From: Deltaproteobacteria bacterium
GTDB taxonomy: Bacteria > Myxococcota > Kuafuiibacteriia > Kuafuiibacteriales > Kuafuiibacteriaceae
NCBI GenBank assembly: GCA_020632995.1
Contig: JACKEN010000005.1
Coordinates: 248,001 to 312,000 of the forward strand
Direction of reading: 5' to 3'
Length of the DNA stretch: 64,000 nucleotides
Shown here: positions 52,036-60,777 of the stretch, piece by piece
How the letters are laid out: every line of letters starts with the position of its first letter
Numbering within the stretch: the stretch's first letter is position 1
Translations under genes and position numbers: made by a program
The notes under the pieces: model-generated
Told to the model about the DNA's origin: nothing
The model's input: the letters and a program-made list of their open reading frames with translations, nothing else
Databases searched by the model: none

Positions 52036-53001
52036 GTGACCGACGCGATCCTGAGCCCGGAGGAGCTGGAGGCCATCCAGAAGGCCACCACCGGTGGGCG
52101 GCGCTCCGCGGTCATCACCAGCCCGAGCGAGGTCGAGGTCACCCCGGTCGCCCTGATCGCGGACGACCGCGAGGGCGAGCTGGCCCGGCCCCGCGCCCTG
52201 GCCATCGCCAACCGCTGGGCCCCCGCCCTGGCCGCCCGCCTCAAGCGCGCCTTCAACCTCGACGTCGAGATCCAGGTCGAGGGTGCGGACGTGGCCGACG
52301 GCTCGTACGCGACGAAGGAGCTCCAGACCAGCTGGTGCCGCGGGGTCACCGTGGCCGGCGGCAAGCTCCCCCTGGTGGTCTCGGTCGGCGGCGCCCTGGT
52401 GGAGGTCATCGCGGCCATCCTGCTCGGCGCCAAGCTGGACGACGACGCCGAGCCGGTGGCCGAGGACAGGAACCCCTCGCCCGCGGCCCGCAAGATCTTC
52501 ACCAAGGGCGGCCGGATGATGCTGGCCACCCTGCTCGAGGCCTGGCGCGAGGACGACCACCGTCACATCGAGGTGATCGACGACGCGACCGAGTCCGAGC
52601 GCCGCATCCGCGCCTACGGCGAGGGCGACGCGGTCATCGTGGTGTCCCTGAACGTGGAGTCCCCGGTGGCGGGACGCATCCGCATCATCGGGACCCCCGA
52701 GGCCTTCATCGCCCCCCGCCCGGTGACCGCGTCCCAGACCGTGCCGCGCGCGGTGGTGCTGGATGTCCTCGGCGGCATCAGCATGGAGCTGGTGGTGGAG
52801 CTGGGCGGGGCCCGGATCCCGATGCGCGACGTCAAGCGCCTGGCGCCCGGGACCTTGATCAAGCTGGACCGGAGCATGTCCGAGCCCGTGCCGATCCGCT
52901 GCGACGGCGTGGTGAAGGCGCGGGGCCAGGTCATCAGCCAGAACGGAAACTTCGCCGTAGAGATCGTCGATCTCATCCGCGGCACTTCGGAGGATGAGTG
53001 A
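52036..53001 (+). CDS. fliM: Flagellar motor switch protein FliM
   Basis: A 321-residue C-ring protein. The N-terminal TDAILSPEELEAIQKA is the FliM motif that binds phospho-CheY (family L-S-Q-E-E-I-D-A-L), and it fixes GTG 52036 as the start. The middle domain (PLVVSVGGALVEVIAAILLGAK) is FliM-like, and residues ~240-320 are a SpoA/FliN-type domain (LGGISMELVVELGGARIPMRDVKRLAPGTLIKLDRSMSEPVPI). First gene of the second operon, which continues without a sizeable gap to flgH. Confidence 0.88.
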   Translation: MTDAILSPEELEAIQKATTGGRRSAVITSPSEVEVTPVALIADDREGELARPRALAIANRWAPALAARLKRAFNLDVEIQVEGADVADGSYATKELQTSWCRGVTVAGGKLPLVVSVGGALVEVIAAILLGAKLDDDAEPVAEDRNPSPAARKIFTKGGRMMLATLLEAWREDDHRHIEVIDDATESERRIRAYGEGDAVIVVSLNVESPVAGRIRIIGTPEAFIAPRPVTASQTVPRAVVLDVLGGISMELVVELGGARIPMRDVKRLAPGTLIKLDRSMSEPVPIRCDGVVKARGQVISQNGNFAVEIVDLIRGTSEDE

Positions 53002-53306
53002 TGTCGGAGCAGAACATCGGCCAGGACGGCGAGGGTAACTTGGGCAACCTTTCGGCCTTCGCGGACTTCATCGGTGATGTCCCGGTGAAGCTCACGGTGG
53101 AGCTGGGTCGGGTGACCCTGAGCCTGCGTGAGGTCATGGAGCGCCTGGGCCCCGGCTCGGTGATCCCGCTGACCAAGCTCACCGGCGAGAAGCTCGACGT
53201 CTTCATCAACAGCCGCCTGGTAGCGCGCGGCGAGGCGGTGGCGGTGGGCGACCGCTACGGGATCCGGATCACCGAGATCGTGGGTCAGCCCCAGGAAGGC
53301 CGCTGA
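53001..53306 (+). CDS. fliN: Flagellar motor switch protein FliN
   Basis: A 101-residue protein consisting of a single SpoA domain (VPVKLTVELGRVTLSLREVMERLGPGSVIPLTKLTGEKLDVFINSRLVARGEAVAVGDRYGIRITEIV). The residues match FliN, including the L-V-A-R/K-G-E motif. The start is ATG 53001, overlapping the fliM stop by one base (TGATG); an in-frame GTG directly before it is also possible. It forms the lower ring of the rotor and docks FliH. Confidence 0.93.
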   Translation: MSEQNIGQDGEGNLGNLSAFADFIGDVPVKLTVELGRVTLSLREVMERLGPGSVIPLTKLTGEKLDVFINSRLVARGEAVAVGDRYGIRITEIVGQPQEGR

Positions 53307-53309
53307 GTC

Positions 53310-54074
53310 ATGAAGACTGCCAAACTCATCGCTACTGGCGTAACTATCTTGGTTCCGATGCTCGCGTCGGAGCCCGCACTTTGTAACGAGACGACTGCTG
53401 CCAACTCCCCGGACCGCTCCGGGGGCACCGAAGCCAGCCAGCCCAAGTCTCAGGGAACTCACGATTGGACTCACCAGGGCGACGGTGGGTCTGGCGGGAA
53501 CCCCTGGGGGGCGGCGCTGGCGATCTTCGGTGTCCTCGGTGCGGCCGGGGCCTCCTCGGTGGTGCTGAAGAAGCGCGGCGTGATCCCGGAGACCGCGGAC
53601 GGCATCAGCATCCTGGCCTCGAAGGCCGTGGCACCGAAGACGAAGGTCGTCTTGCTAGGCACTCGCAACCGCGAGGTGCTCATCTCTGTCGGAGAGCATG
53701 GGGCGACCCTGCTCACCGAGTGGTTGGCTGAGGAGAACGAGGCCCGTCAAGCCTCACGTGAGTTCAAGGTAGACACTCAGGAGCTGAAGCTCGAGGAGCC
53801 GGTGGAGGCAGACGCAGAGGCGTTGCTCGCGTTGTCCCGCCGGGCGGAGGCGTCCGATGAGGCGCCGTCGGTGGGGACCAAGGCCGAGTCCCGCACCCCC
53901 GTCCCCGAGCCGAGGCTCCACAGCGAGGCAGTGGCCGGCCTCCTGGAGCTCCGTCGCCGCGCGCAGAACACCCCTGCGCCGAAGCCGGTGATGAAGAGCA
54001 AGGTGTCTTCCCTGGAGACCGAGAGCGCCTGGACGCGCCGCCTGATGGCCCAGATGCGGGTGGGGACCAAGTGA
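53310..54074 (+). CDS. fliO: Flagellar biosynthesis protein FliO
   Basis: A 254-residue protein: signal sequence (KLIATGVTILVPMLASEPALC), a Gly/Ser-rich periplasmic part, one membrane helix (WGAALAIFGVLGAAGASSVVL) and a short FliO domain (KTKVVLLGTRNREVLISVGEHGATLLTEW). FliO is poorly conserved and acts as an assembly chaperone for the FliP ring. The first ~170 bases use more A/T than the neighbours. The long C-terminal tail (about 120 residues, charged) is unusual. Identified by position between fliN and fliP and topology. Confidence 0.78.
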   Translation: MKTAKLIATGVTILVPMLASEPALCNETTAANSPDRSGGTEASQPKSQGTHDWTHQGDGGSGGNPWGAALAIFGVLGAAGASSVVLKKRGVIPETADGISILASKAVAPKTKVVLLGTRNREVLISVGEHGATLLTEWLAEENEARQASREFKVDTQELKLEEPVEADAEALLALSRRAEASDEAPSVGTKAESRTPVPEPRLHSEAVAGLLELRRRAQNTPAPKPVMKSKVSSLETESAWTRRLMAQMRVGTK

Positions 54075-54730
54075 TGTTCGGCCCCATCGGCACATCTGGC
54101 GGCGCGTCCAGCGCAATACAGCTCGCGCTGATCCTCACCCTGATCAGCCTCGCCCCCGCCATCGTGCTCTCCTGCACCACCTTCGCGCGCTTCGTGGTGG
54201 TGTTCTCGTTCCTCCGCACCGGCCTCGGCACCGCGGGCGCGCCGCCGAGCCAGGTGCTGGTGGGCCTCGCCCTGTTCATGAGCCTCTTCGTCATGGCCCC
54301 CACCGCCACGGATCTGCACCGTGAGGCGGTGGCCCCGTACCTCGCGGGCAAGATGGACGAGAGCAAGGCCCTGGACGCGGCGGCGCCGGTCCTGCGCCGG
54401 TTCCTCCTCCCGCACACCCGCCAGGACGACCTCAGCCTCTTCTACGAGGTCAGCCAGCGCGCGCGGCCGTCGTCCCCCGACGACGTGTCCCTCGACATCG
54501 CGATCCCCGCCTTCATGCTGAGCGAGCTGAAGACCGCGTTCGAGATGGGCTTCATCGTGTTGCTCCCCTTCCTGGTCGTCGACCTGATCGTCGCCGCGGT
54601 CCTGTCCTCCCTCGGCATGGTGATGCTGCCCCCCGCGGTGGTGTCCCTGCCCATCAAGATCCTGGTCTTCGTGGCCGCCGACGGGTGGAACCTCGTCGTC
54701 GGCTCGCTCCTGCGTGGGGTGATGGGATGA
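54074..54730 (+). CDS. fliP: Flagellar export gate protein FliP
   Basis: A 218-residue inner-membrane protein of the export gate. It shows the conserved run LALILTLISLAPAIVLSCTTFARFVVVFSFLRTGLGT followed by PPSQVLVGLALFMSLFVMAP, and the C-terminal SELKTAFEMGFIVLLPFLVVDLIVAAVLSSLGMVMLPP, all diagnostic of FliP. The N-terminal extension and signal peptide found in many FliP are short here. ATG 54074 overlaps the fliO stop (a GTG lies directly before). ATGA overlap with fliQ. Confidence 0.94.
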   Translation: MFGPIGTSGGASSAIQLALILTLISLAPAIVLSCTTFARFVVVFSFLRTGLGTAGAPPSQVLVGLALFMSLFVMAPTATDLHREAVAPYLAGKMDESKALDAAAPVLRRFLLPHTRQDDLSLFYEVSQRARPSSPDDVSLDIAIPAFMLSELKTAFEMGFIVLLPFLVVDLIVAAVLSSLGMVMLPPAVVSLPIKILVFVAADGWNLVVGSLLRGVMG

Positions 54731-55008
54731 CCCCGAACGCCCTCATCGAGATGTGGGAAGGCGCGCTGATGACGGTCATCGCCGCCGGCGGCCCCTTCCT
54801 GGTCACCGCCTTGGGCGTGGGCCTGTTCATGAGCGTCCTGCAGGCCGCGACCCAGCTGCAGGAGAACGTCCTGTCCTTCGCCCCCAAGGTGGTCGCCATG
54901 CTGGTGGTCCTCGCGGTGGGCGGCACCTGGATCCTCGGCCGGCTGGTCTCCTACCTCGTCGAGGCCGGGGCCATGCTCGAGCGCGTCGGCGGGGCGGTGG
55001 GGCAATAA
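54727..55008 (+). CDS. fliQ: Flagellar export gate protein FliQ
   Basis: A 93-residue protein with two membrane helices (ALMTVIAAGGPFLVTALGVGLFMSVLQAATQLQE and the segment VVAMLVVLAVGGTWILGRLVSYL). The LQAATQ(L/I)QE loop is the FliQ hallmark. The ATG overlaps the fliP stop (ATGA). Part of the FliPQR gate. Confidence 0.94.
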   Translation: MTPNALIEMWEGALMTVIAAGGPFLVTALGVGLFMSVLQAATQLQENVLSFAPKVVAMLVVLAVGGTWILGRLVSYLVEAGAMLERVGGAVGQ

Positions 55009-55011
55009 CGA

Positions 55012-55737
55012 ATGTTCGCCGAGCATCAGGTGGCAGGTTTTCTTGCCGTCTTCGCGCGGGCGGGGGCGTGGAGCTACGCCGCCCCGCTGCTCGGCGACCG
55101 CATGGTCCCCGCGAAGGTCCGGATCCTGCTCGTGGGCGCGATCGCGCTCCTCCTCGCCCCGGTCCGCCCCGCGGCGACCTTCAGCCTCCTGATCCTCGCC
55201 GTCCCCTTCGAGATCGCCTTCGGCCTCGTGCTCGGCGCCGCGCAGCGCTTCGTCCTCGCGGGGGCGGAGGCGGGCGGCCAGCTGATGGGCATCACGATGG
55301 GCCTCGGCTTCGCCGGCACCTTCGACCCCATCCTCCGCGAGTCCTCGCTCCCCACCCGCCGGATCGCCTTCGCCCTCGCGGCGATGGCGTTCATGAGCGC
55401 GGGCGGCTTCGAGGAGGCGATCCGCGCCCTCGCGATCCCGGTCTCCGCCCTGGAGCTCGGTGAGGCCCCGGCTCGCGCGCTCATCACCACCACCGGCGCG
55501 CTCCTCGGCGCGGCGGTGCGGGTCGCGGCGCCGCTGCTGATCGCCGGCTTCATCGCGAACCTGGTCATGGCCCTCATCTCGAAGGCGGCCCCGGCCCTCA
55601 ACATCTTCAGCGTGATGCTCGCCCTGTTCCTGGTCGTCGGCCTGTTCATCCTGATGGTCACCGCGCCCGCGTTCGTGCGCGACCTGAGCGCCATCTCGCA
55701 GGTGGCCCGGGACGTGGTCTGGGAGGTCGTGCAGTGA
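55012..55737 (+). CDS. fliR: Flagellar export gate protein FliR
   Basis: A 241-residue membrane protein with multiple helices. FLAVFARAGAWSYAAPLLGDRMVPAKVRILL is the FliR N-terminal motif (RV-x-x-x-x-x-P-x-P-x-x-VK), followed by LGAAQRFVLAGAEAGGQLMGITMGLGFA and AAPALNIFSVMLALFLVVGLFIL. 3 bases after fliQ; GTGA overlap with flhB. Confidence 0.93.
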   Translation: MFAEHQVAGFLAVFARAGAWSYAAPLLGDRMVPAKVRILLVGAIALLLAPVRPAATFSLLILAVPFEIAFGLVLGAAQRFVLAGAEAGGQLMGITMGLGFAGTFDPILRESSLPTRRIAFALAAMAFMSAGGFEEAIRALAIPVSALELGEAPARALITTTGALLGAAVRVAAPLLIAGFIANLVMALISKAAPALNIFSVMLALFLVVGLFILMVTAPAFVRDLSAISQVARDVVWEVVQ

Positions 55738-56789
55738 GCGCCCCCGACCAGGACCAAAGGACGATCGACCCCACCCCGCATCGGATCCAGGAGTTCCGAA
55801 AGCGCGGTGAGATCGCCCGCTCCAAGGAGCTGACCGGCACCGCCACCATGTTCGCGGGCGGCCTCTTCCTCGCCGGCTTCGGCACCAGCTCCATCGAGGC
55901 GATCCGCACGCTCTTCGTGGGCGCCTTCTCGCACCTCGATCGCGTGGAGCCGGCCGGCCTCACCCTGCCGGCGGCCACCGCCTTCGCGCTGGCCTGCGTG
56001 CCCGCGATCGGCGGCGGCCTCGCCGCGCTGGCCCTCACCACCGCCATCCAGCTCGGCGCGCCCCCCGCCCTGAACACCCCGTCCTTCGACCTGTCGAAGC
56101 CCTTCACCCTCGGCGGCCTCTCCGACCTCGTCAGCCCCAAGGCGGCCGGGTGGCGGGCCCTGAAGTCGGTGCTGAAGGTCCTCTTCGTGGGGCTCGCGGG
56201 CTGGTTCGCGGTGCTGATCGAGGGCGATCGGTTCCTCGTGGACCCGGTGGCCCTCCCGGGCGCGGTCCTCGCGCGCGGACAGCAGGCCAGCCTGCGCGTC
56301 CTCGTCTACGCGGGCGGCGCCCTGATGGTGCTCGCGGTGGCCGACTACATCGTGGCCCGCCGCCGCATGGCCGAGAAGATGAAGATGACCCCCGAAGAGT
56401 TCAAGCGGGACATGAAGCAGCAGGAGGGCGACCCCGAGGTCAAGAAGGCCCGCCGCCGCCGCATGCAGGAGCTCGCCCGTCGCCGCATCGCGGTCGAGGT
56501 CCCGAACTCCGACGTGGTCATCGTGAACCCGACCCACTTCGCGGTGGCCCTGCGCTACGACGCCAAGAAGGGCGGCGCGCCGCGGGTGGTGGCCAAGGGC
56601 ACCGACGCCCTGGCCGCCCGGATCCGAGAGCTGGCCAGGAAGAGCGGCGTCCCGATCGTGGCCCGCCCCCCGCTCGCGCGGCTCCTCTACAAGTCCGTGA
56701 AGGAGGGCAAGCAGATCCCGGTGGAGCTCTTCGAGGCGGTGGCTGAGGTGCTCCGGTACGTCTACCGGCTGAAGGGACGAGCGGCATGA
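55734..56789 (+). CDS. flhB: Flagellar export switch protein FlhB
   Basis: A 351-residue protein. The N-terminal part has the conserved TPHRIQEFRKRGEIARSKEL and four membrane helices; the cytoplasmic domain carries the autocleavage site N265-P266-T-H (VIVNPTHFAVALRYD), intact, so it can switch from hook to filament export. VVAKGTDALAARIRELARKSGVPIVARPPLARLLY matches the family. GTG 55734 overlaps the fliR stop. Confidence 0.95.
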   Translation: MSAPDQDQRTIDPTPHRIQEFRKRGEIARSKELTGTATMFAGGLFLAGFGTSSIEAIRTLFVGAFSHLDRVEPAGLTLPAATAFALACVPAIGGGLAALALTTAIQLGAPPALNTPSFDLSKPFTLGGLSDLVSPKAAGWRALKSVLKVLFVGLAGWFAVLIEGDRFLVDPVALPGAVLARGQQASLRVLVYAGGALMVLAVADYIVARRRMAEKMKMTPEEFKRDMKQQEGDPEVKKARRRRMQELARRRIAVEVPNSDVVIVNPTHFAVALRYDAKKGGAPRVVAKGTDALAARIRELARKSGVPIVARPPLARLLYKSVKEGKQIPVELFEAVAEVLRYVYRLKGRAA

Positions 56790-58852
56790 GCGAGGCAAAG
56801 GGCATCTCGACGAGCGTTGGCGCGCTGGCCTTCGTGGGTGTGATCGGCCTGATGGTCATCCCGCTCCCCGCGCCGGTCCTGGACGTCCTCCTGGCGGTGA
56901 GCCTGTGCCTCGCGCTCCTCACCTTCATGGTGGCCCTGTACGTGGAGCGCCCCCTCGACTTCTCGTCCTTCCCGTCGCTCCTGCTGCTCGTCACCCTGCT
57001 GCGGCTCGCCCTGAACGTCTCCACCACCCGCCGGATCCTCCTGTACGGGGCCGAGGGGGTGGACGCGGCGGGCGGGATGATCCGGGCCTTCGGTGAGTTC
57101 GCGGTCGGCGGCAACTTCATCGTCGGCGCGGTGGTCTTCCTGATCCTGGTGGTGGTGAACTATATCGTCATCACCAAGGGCGCCGAGCGGATCTCCGAGG
57201 TCACCGCGCGCTTCACCTTGGACAAGATCCCCGGCAAGCAGATGGCGATCGACGCCGACCTCGGCGCCGGGCTGATCACCGAGACCGAGGCGCGGGAGCG
57301 GCGTAAGGGCATCGAGAAGGAGAGCGACTTCTACGGCGCGATGGACGGCGCCTCGAAGTTCGTGCGCGGCGACGCGGTGGCCGGCCTGGTCATCACCGCG
57401 ATCAACGTGGTCGGCGGCATCCTCGTCGGCCTCATCCAGCACGGGATGAGCGCGGCCCAGGCGGCCGAGACCTTCACCATCCTGAGCATCGGCGACGGCC
57501 TGGTCTCCCAGGTCCCCGCCCTCGTGGTCTCCACCGGCGCGGCCCTCCTCACCACCCGCAGCTCGAGCGGCGGCGCGCTCGGCTCGTCCCTCGGGGCGCA
57601 GCTCCTCGGCCGCCCGCGGCCGCTCTACATCGCGTCCGGCGTGGTGGGGCTGATGGGGCTCATGCCCGGCATGCCGCACCTCGCGATGATCGCGATGGCC
57701 GGCGGCCTCGTCATGGTCGGGCGCCGCGGCTTCAACCCCGGGGTCGAGACCCGCGAGCAGGGTGAGCTGGGCGAGGGCGCGCGGCCGACCTACGACCCCA
57801 ACGATCCCGAGGTGCAGAAGGAGGAGATCAAGCAGCTCCTGCCGGTGCACATGCTCTCCCTCGAGGTCTCCCTCGACCTGCTGCCCTTCCTCGACGCGAG
57901 CCGCGGCGGCGAGCTCCTCACCCGCATCGTGCAGGTCAGGAAGCAGGTCGCCCTGGAGCTCGGCGTCATCGTCCCGCCCATCCACGTGAAGGATGACCTG
58001 CGCCTCACCGACGGCTCCTACCGGGTCGTGGTCAACGGCGCGAAGGTGGGCGAGGGCAGGGTGCGGGTGGGCCAGTTCCTGGCCATCGACCCCACCGGCG
58101 AGGCGACCCGCGGCATCCGCGGCGAGCAGGTGAAAGATCCGACCTTCGGCCTGCCCGCCAAGTGGGTCGCGGCCTCCGAGCGCGGCCGCGCCGAGGCGGT
58201 GGGCTGCCCGGTGGTGGATCCCTCCACCGTGGTCGCCACCCACATCGCGCAACTCATCCGCCAGCACGCGGACGAGCTGGTCGGCCGTAAGCAGGCGCAG
58301 GAGTTGGTGGAGCTCGCGGCCAAGCAGGACGAGAAGCTGGTCGAGGAGTTGATCCCGCACCTGATGTCGCTCGGCGACGTCATCCGAGTCATGCGCGGTC
58401 TCCTCCGTGAGGGAGTTTCAATCAGAGATGTGCGGACCATTCTGGAAACTCTCGCAGATAATGCAGCTCGGACTAAGGATCCGCTCGAACTCACCGAACT
58501 GGTCAGGCAGCGACTCGGACGGCAGATCACCCAGTCCTTCCTGAACGAGTCCGGAGAGCTCAGAGCCATGGTCCTGGATCCCAAGCTGGAGGATGTGTTC
58601 AGCGGCCGCGCCGGCCCGAGCGACCCCGGCCTGTTGACCCGCGCCACCAACGCCCTCCGCGACGCCGCGCAGCGCGCCTCGGGCGAGGACGAGCAGCCGG
58701 TCCTGGTGGTCCCTGAGCGCATCCGTCGCACCCTGGCCGAGGTGGCCCTGCACCACGTCCCCGGCCTGGCCGTCTTGAGCTACCGCGAGGTCGACCCCGC
58801 GGTTCCTTTCGTCACCCGTAGCATCGTCAACCTTCAGGAGGCCGTGTCATGA
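56786..58852 (+). CDS. flhA: Flagellar export gate protein FlhA
   Basis: A 688-residue export-gate protein. Eight helices in the N-half include PAPVLDVLLAVSLCLALLTFMVALY; the FHIPEP region reads FVRGDAVAGLVITAINVVGGILVGL and TETEARERRKGIEKESDFYGAMDGASKF. The C-terminal cytoplasmic domain is complete. Codons for residues ~540-597 (bases 58405-58575) are noticeably richer in A/T than anywhere else in the gene, across a conserved stretch (SIRDVRTILETLADNA). ATGA overlaps at both ends. Confidence 0.96.
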   Translation: MSEAKGISTSVGALAFVGVIGLMVIPLPAPVLDVLLAVSLCLALLTFMVALYVERPLDFSSFPSLLLLVTLLRLALNVSTTRRILLYGAEGVDAAGGMIRAFGEFAVGGNFIVGAVVFLILVVVNYIVITKGAERISEVTARFTLDKIPGKQMAIDADLGAGLITETEARERRKGIEKESDFYGAMDGASKFVRGDAVAGLVITAINVVGGILVGLIQHGMSAAQAAETFTILSIGDGLVSQVPALVVSTGAALLTTRSSSGGALGSSLGAQLLGRPRPLYIASGVVGLMGLMPGMPHLAMIAMAGGLVMVGRRGFNPGVETREQGELGEGARPTYDPNDPEVQKEEIKQLLPVHMLSLEVSLDLLPFLDASRGGELLTRIVQVRKQVALELGVIVPPIHVKDDLRLTDGSYRVVVNGAKVGEGRVRVGQFLAIDPTGEATRGIRGEQVKDPTFGLPAKWVAASERGRAEAVGCPVVDPSTVVATHIAQLIRQHADELVGRKQAQELVELAAKQDEKLVEELIPHLMSLGDVIRVMRGLLREGVSIRDVRTILETLADNAARTKDPLELTELVRQRLGRQITQSFLNESGELRAMVLDPKLEDVFSGRAGPSDPGLLTRATNALRDAAQRASGEDEQPVLVVPERIRRTLAEVALHHVPGLAVLSYREVDPAVPFVTRSIVNLQEAVS

Positions 58853-59940
58853 AGATGCGGAAGTTCACCGGCGCCACCATGAAAGAGATCGTGGCTCGCG
58901 TGAAGCGTGAGATGGGCCCGGACGCGATGATCGTCGCGACCCGCACCGTGCGAAAGGGGCTCCTCGGGACCCAGGTGGAGGTCACCGCCGCGCTCGACGT
59001 CCAGGACCTCGCCGGCGCGCTCCCCGCGTCGCTGAGCGGCGGCCTGGGCGCGCCCCTGGCCCCCGCCGGCGCGGCGCCCATCGTCGCCCCCGCCCCCGTG
59101 GTGGAGCGGCGCCCGGACCACGACGCGATGAGCCTGGCCTCCGAGCTGAAGGCGCTCCGGGACGAGATCCGCCCGCTCTACGGCGCGGTGCACCCGAGCG
59201 ACGTGAAGGCCGAGATGGAGGCGCTCAAGAACCTCCTCGAGCAGGCCAGCATGCTGCGCGACCGCTTCGGCATGCCGGACCGTCAGGCCCTCACCCGCCT
59301 CGCCCGCAAGCACCGCATCTCGGCCCCCTCGCGCCGCCGGGTGGTGGCCCTGGTCGGGCCGACCGGCGTCGGCAAGACCACCACCGTGGCCAAACTCGCC
59401 GCGCGCCGCGCGCTCCTCGAGGGCAAGCAGGTCGCGCTCGTCACCCTGGACACCTACCGGGTCGGGGGCGAGGAGCAGATCCAGCGCTTCGCCGAGCTGA
59501 TCGAGTGCCCGCTCTTCACGGTGCGCGACCCGAGCCAGCTCGCCGAGACCGTGGCCACCCTGGCCGGCTTCGACTACGTCTACATCGACACCGCGGGGCG
59601 GAGCTGGCAGGCGGAGCGCGACATCCGCGCCACCATGGACGCCCTGTTGGCGGTGCGCGACATCGAGATCCACCTCGCCCTCGCCGCGGACACGCGCCCC
59701 TCGCAGGTGGACCGGTGGTTCGATCGCTTCGGCGGCGAGAACCTCAGCCGCCTGCTCTTCACCAAGGTGGACGAGGCGGAGTGGCTCACCGAGCTGGTCG
59801 AGGCCCCCGCCCGCCTGTCCTGCCCCATCAGCTACCTGACGGTGGGCCAGCGCGTCCCCGAGGACCTCGTACAGGCCACCGACGGCCGACTCCTCGCCAT
59901 GGCCTGCGAGGGGTCCAGCGCACGTGAGGAGGCAGCGTGA
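58849..59940 (+). CDS. flhF: Flagellar SRP-type GTPase FlhF
   Basis: A 363-residue protein. The N-terminus MKMRKFTGATMKEIVARVKREMGPDAMIVATRTVR is the FlhF/FtsY-type B-domain start. The NG domain has P-loop GPTGVGKTTT at 170-179, TLDTYRVGGEEQIQRFAEL (G2/I-box), YVYIDTAGRSW (G3) and LLFTKVDEAEW (G4). FlhF recruits the first flagellar parts to the cell pole. It lies before flhG as in polar flagellates. Confidence 0.95.
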   Translation: MKMRKFTGATMKEIVARVKREMGPDAMIVATRTVRKGLLGTQVEVTAALDVQDLAGALPASLSGGLGAPLAPAGAAPIVAPAPVVERRPDHDAMSLASELKALRDEIRPLYGAVHPSDVKAEMEALKNLLEQASMLRDRFGMPDRQALTRLARKHRISAPSRRRVVALVGPTGVGKTTTVAKLAARRALLEGKQVALVTLDTYRVGGEEQIQRFAELIECPLFTVRDPSQLAETVATLAGFDYVYIDTAGRSWQAERDIRATMDALLAVRDIEIHLALAADTRPSQVDRWFDRFGGENLSRLLFTKVDEAEWLTELVEAPARLSCPISYLTVGQRVPEDLVQATDGRLLAMACEGSSAREEAA

Positions 59941-60776
59941 TGTATCGGACGCAGGCCAGCGGACTGACTGAGCTTCGGGAGGCGCGCGTGATTCCTCTAC
60001 ACGTCAATCGACGGCGTTTCATCGCCATCACCGGCGCGAAGGGGGGCATCGGCAAGAGCACCCTGAGCGTCAACCTGGCTTTCACCTACGCCCGCTGGCG
60101 CTCGCGCACCATCATCGTGGATGGCGACGTGGGGATGGCCGACCTCAACCTGATGCTGGGCGTGGCCCCCGAGCGCAGCCTGGCCGACGTGGCCAAGGGC
60201 GAGCCGGTGGAGGCGTGCGTGGCGGAGTCCAACGGCCTGTACCTGCTGCCCGGGCTCAACGGCAGCTACGCCCTCGCCAACGCGGACTCCGCGATGCAGG
60301 GCCGGATCATGGCCGCGGTGGGGCAGCTCAAGGAGAACTTCGAGACCGTCCTCATCGACGCCCCCGCCGGCATCGAGCGCAACGCGGTGGAGCTCACCGC
60401 GGAGGCCGACGACATCGTGGCGGTGGTGACCCCGCAGCCCACGTCGATCGCCGACGCCTACGGCTGCCTGAAGGTCCTGCACCAGCGCTGGGACGTGGAC
60501 CACGTCTTCCTGTTGGTGAACGACGTCCGCTCCGATGCCCAGGGGCAGGAGACGGTCGAGCAGATGGTGGCCCTCACCAGCCGCTTCATCCCGAAGCTCG
60601 GCGTGACCCCGCTGCCCTTCGTACCCCACGACTCGAGCCTGCCGCACTACGCGGCCCAGGGCCTGCCCGCGGTGCTGGCGGCCCCGGACGCGCCGGCCTC
60701 GCGCGCCATCCAGAAGGTGGCGCGGACGCTGGATCTGATGGCGCAGGGCGGGGCGGCGGAGGAGGGAGGGGCCTGA
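59940..60776 (+). CDS. flhG: Flagellar number regulator FlhG (FleN/YlxH), MinD-like ATPase
   Basis: A 278-residue MinD-type ATPase. The N-terminal QASGLTEL resembles the DQAxxLR motif that stimulates FlhF GTPase. The deviant Walker A is KGGIGKST (34-41), followed by VDGDVGMADLNLMLG and VLIDAPAGIERN. It restricts flagellar number with FlhF and, in several species, inhibits the sigma-54 regulator. Start ATG 59940 overlaps the flhF stop (TGATG), with a GTG directly before. Confidence 0.92.
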   Translation: MYRTQASGLTELREARVIPLHVNRRRFIAITGAKGGIGKSTLSVNLAFTYARWRSRTIIVDGDVGMADLNLMLGVAPERSLADVAKGEPVEACVAESNGLYLLPGLNGSYALANADSAMQGRIMAAVGQLKENFETVLIDAPAGIERNAVELTAEADDIVAVVTPQPTSIADAYGCLKVLHQRWDVDHVFLLVNDVRSDAQGQETVEQMVALTSRFIPKLGVTPLPFVPHDSSLPHYAAQGLPAVLAAPDAPASRAIQKVARTLDLMAQGGAAEEGGA

Positions 60777-60777
60777 A

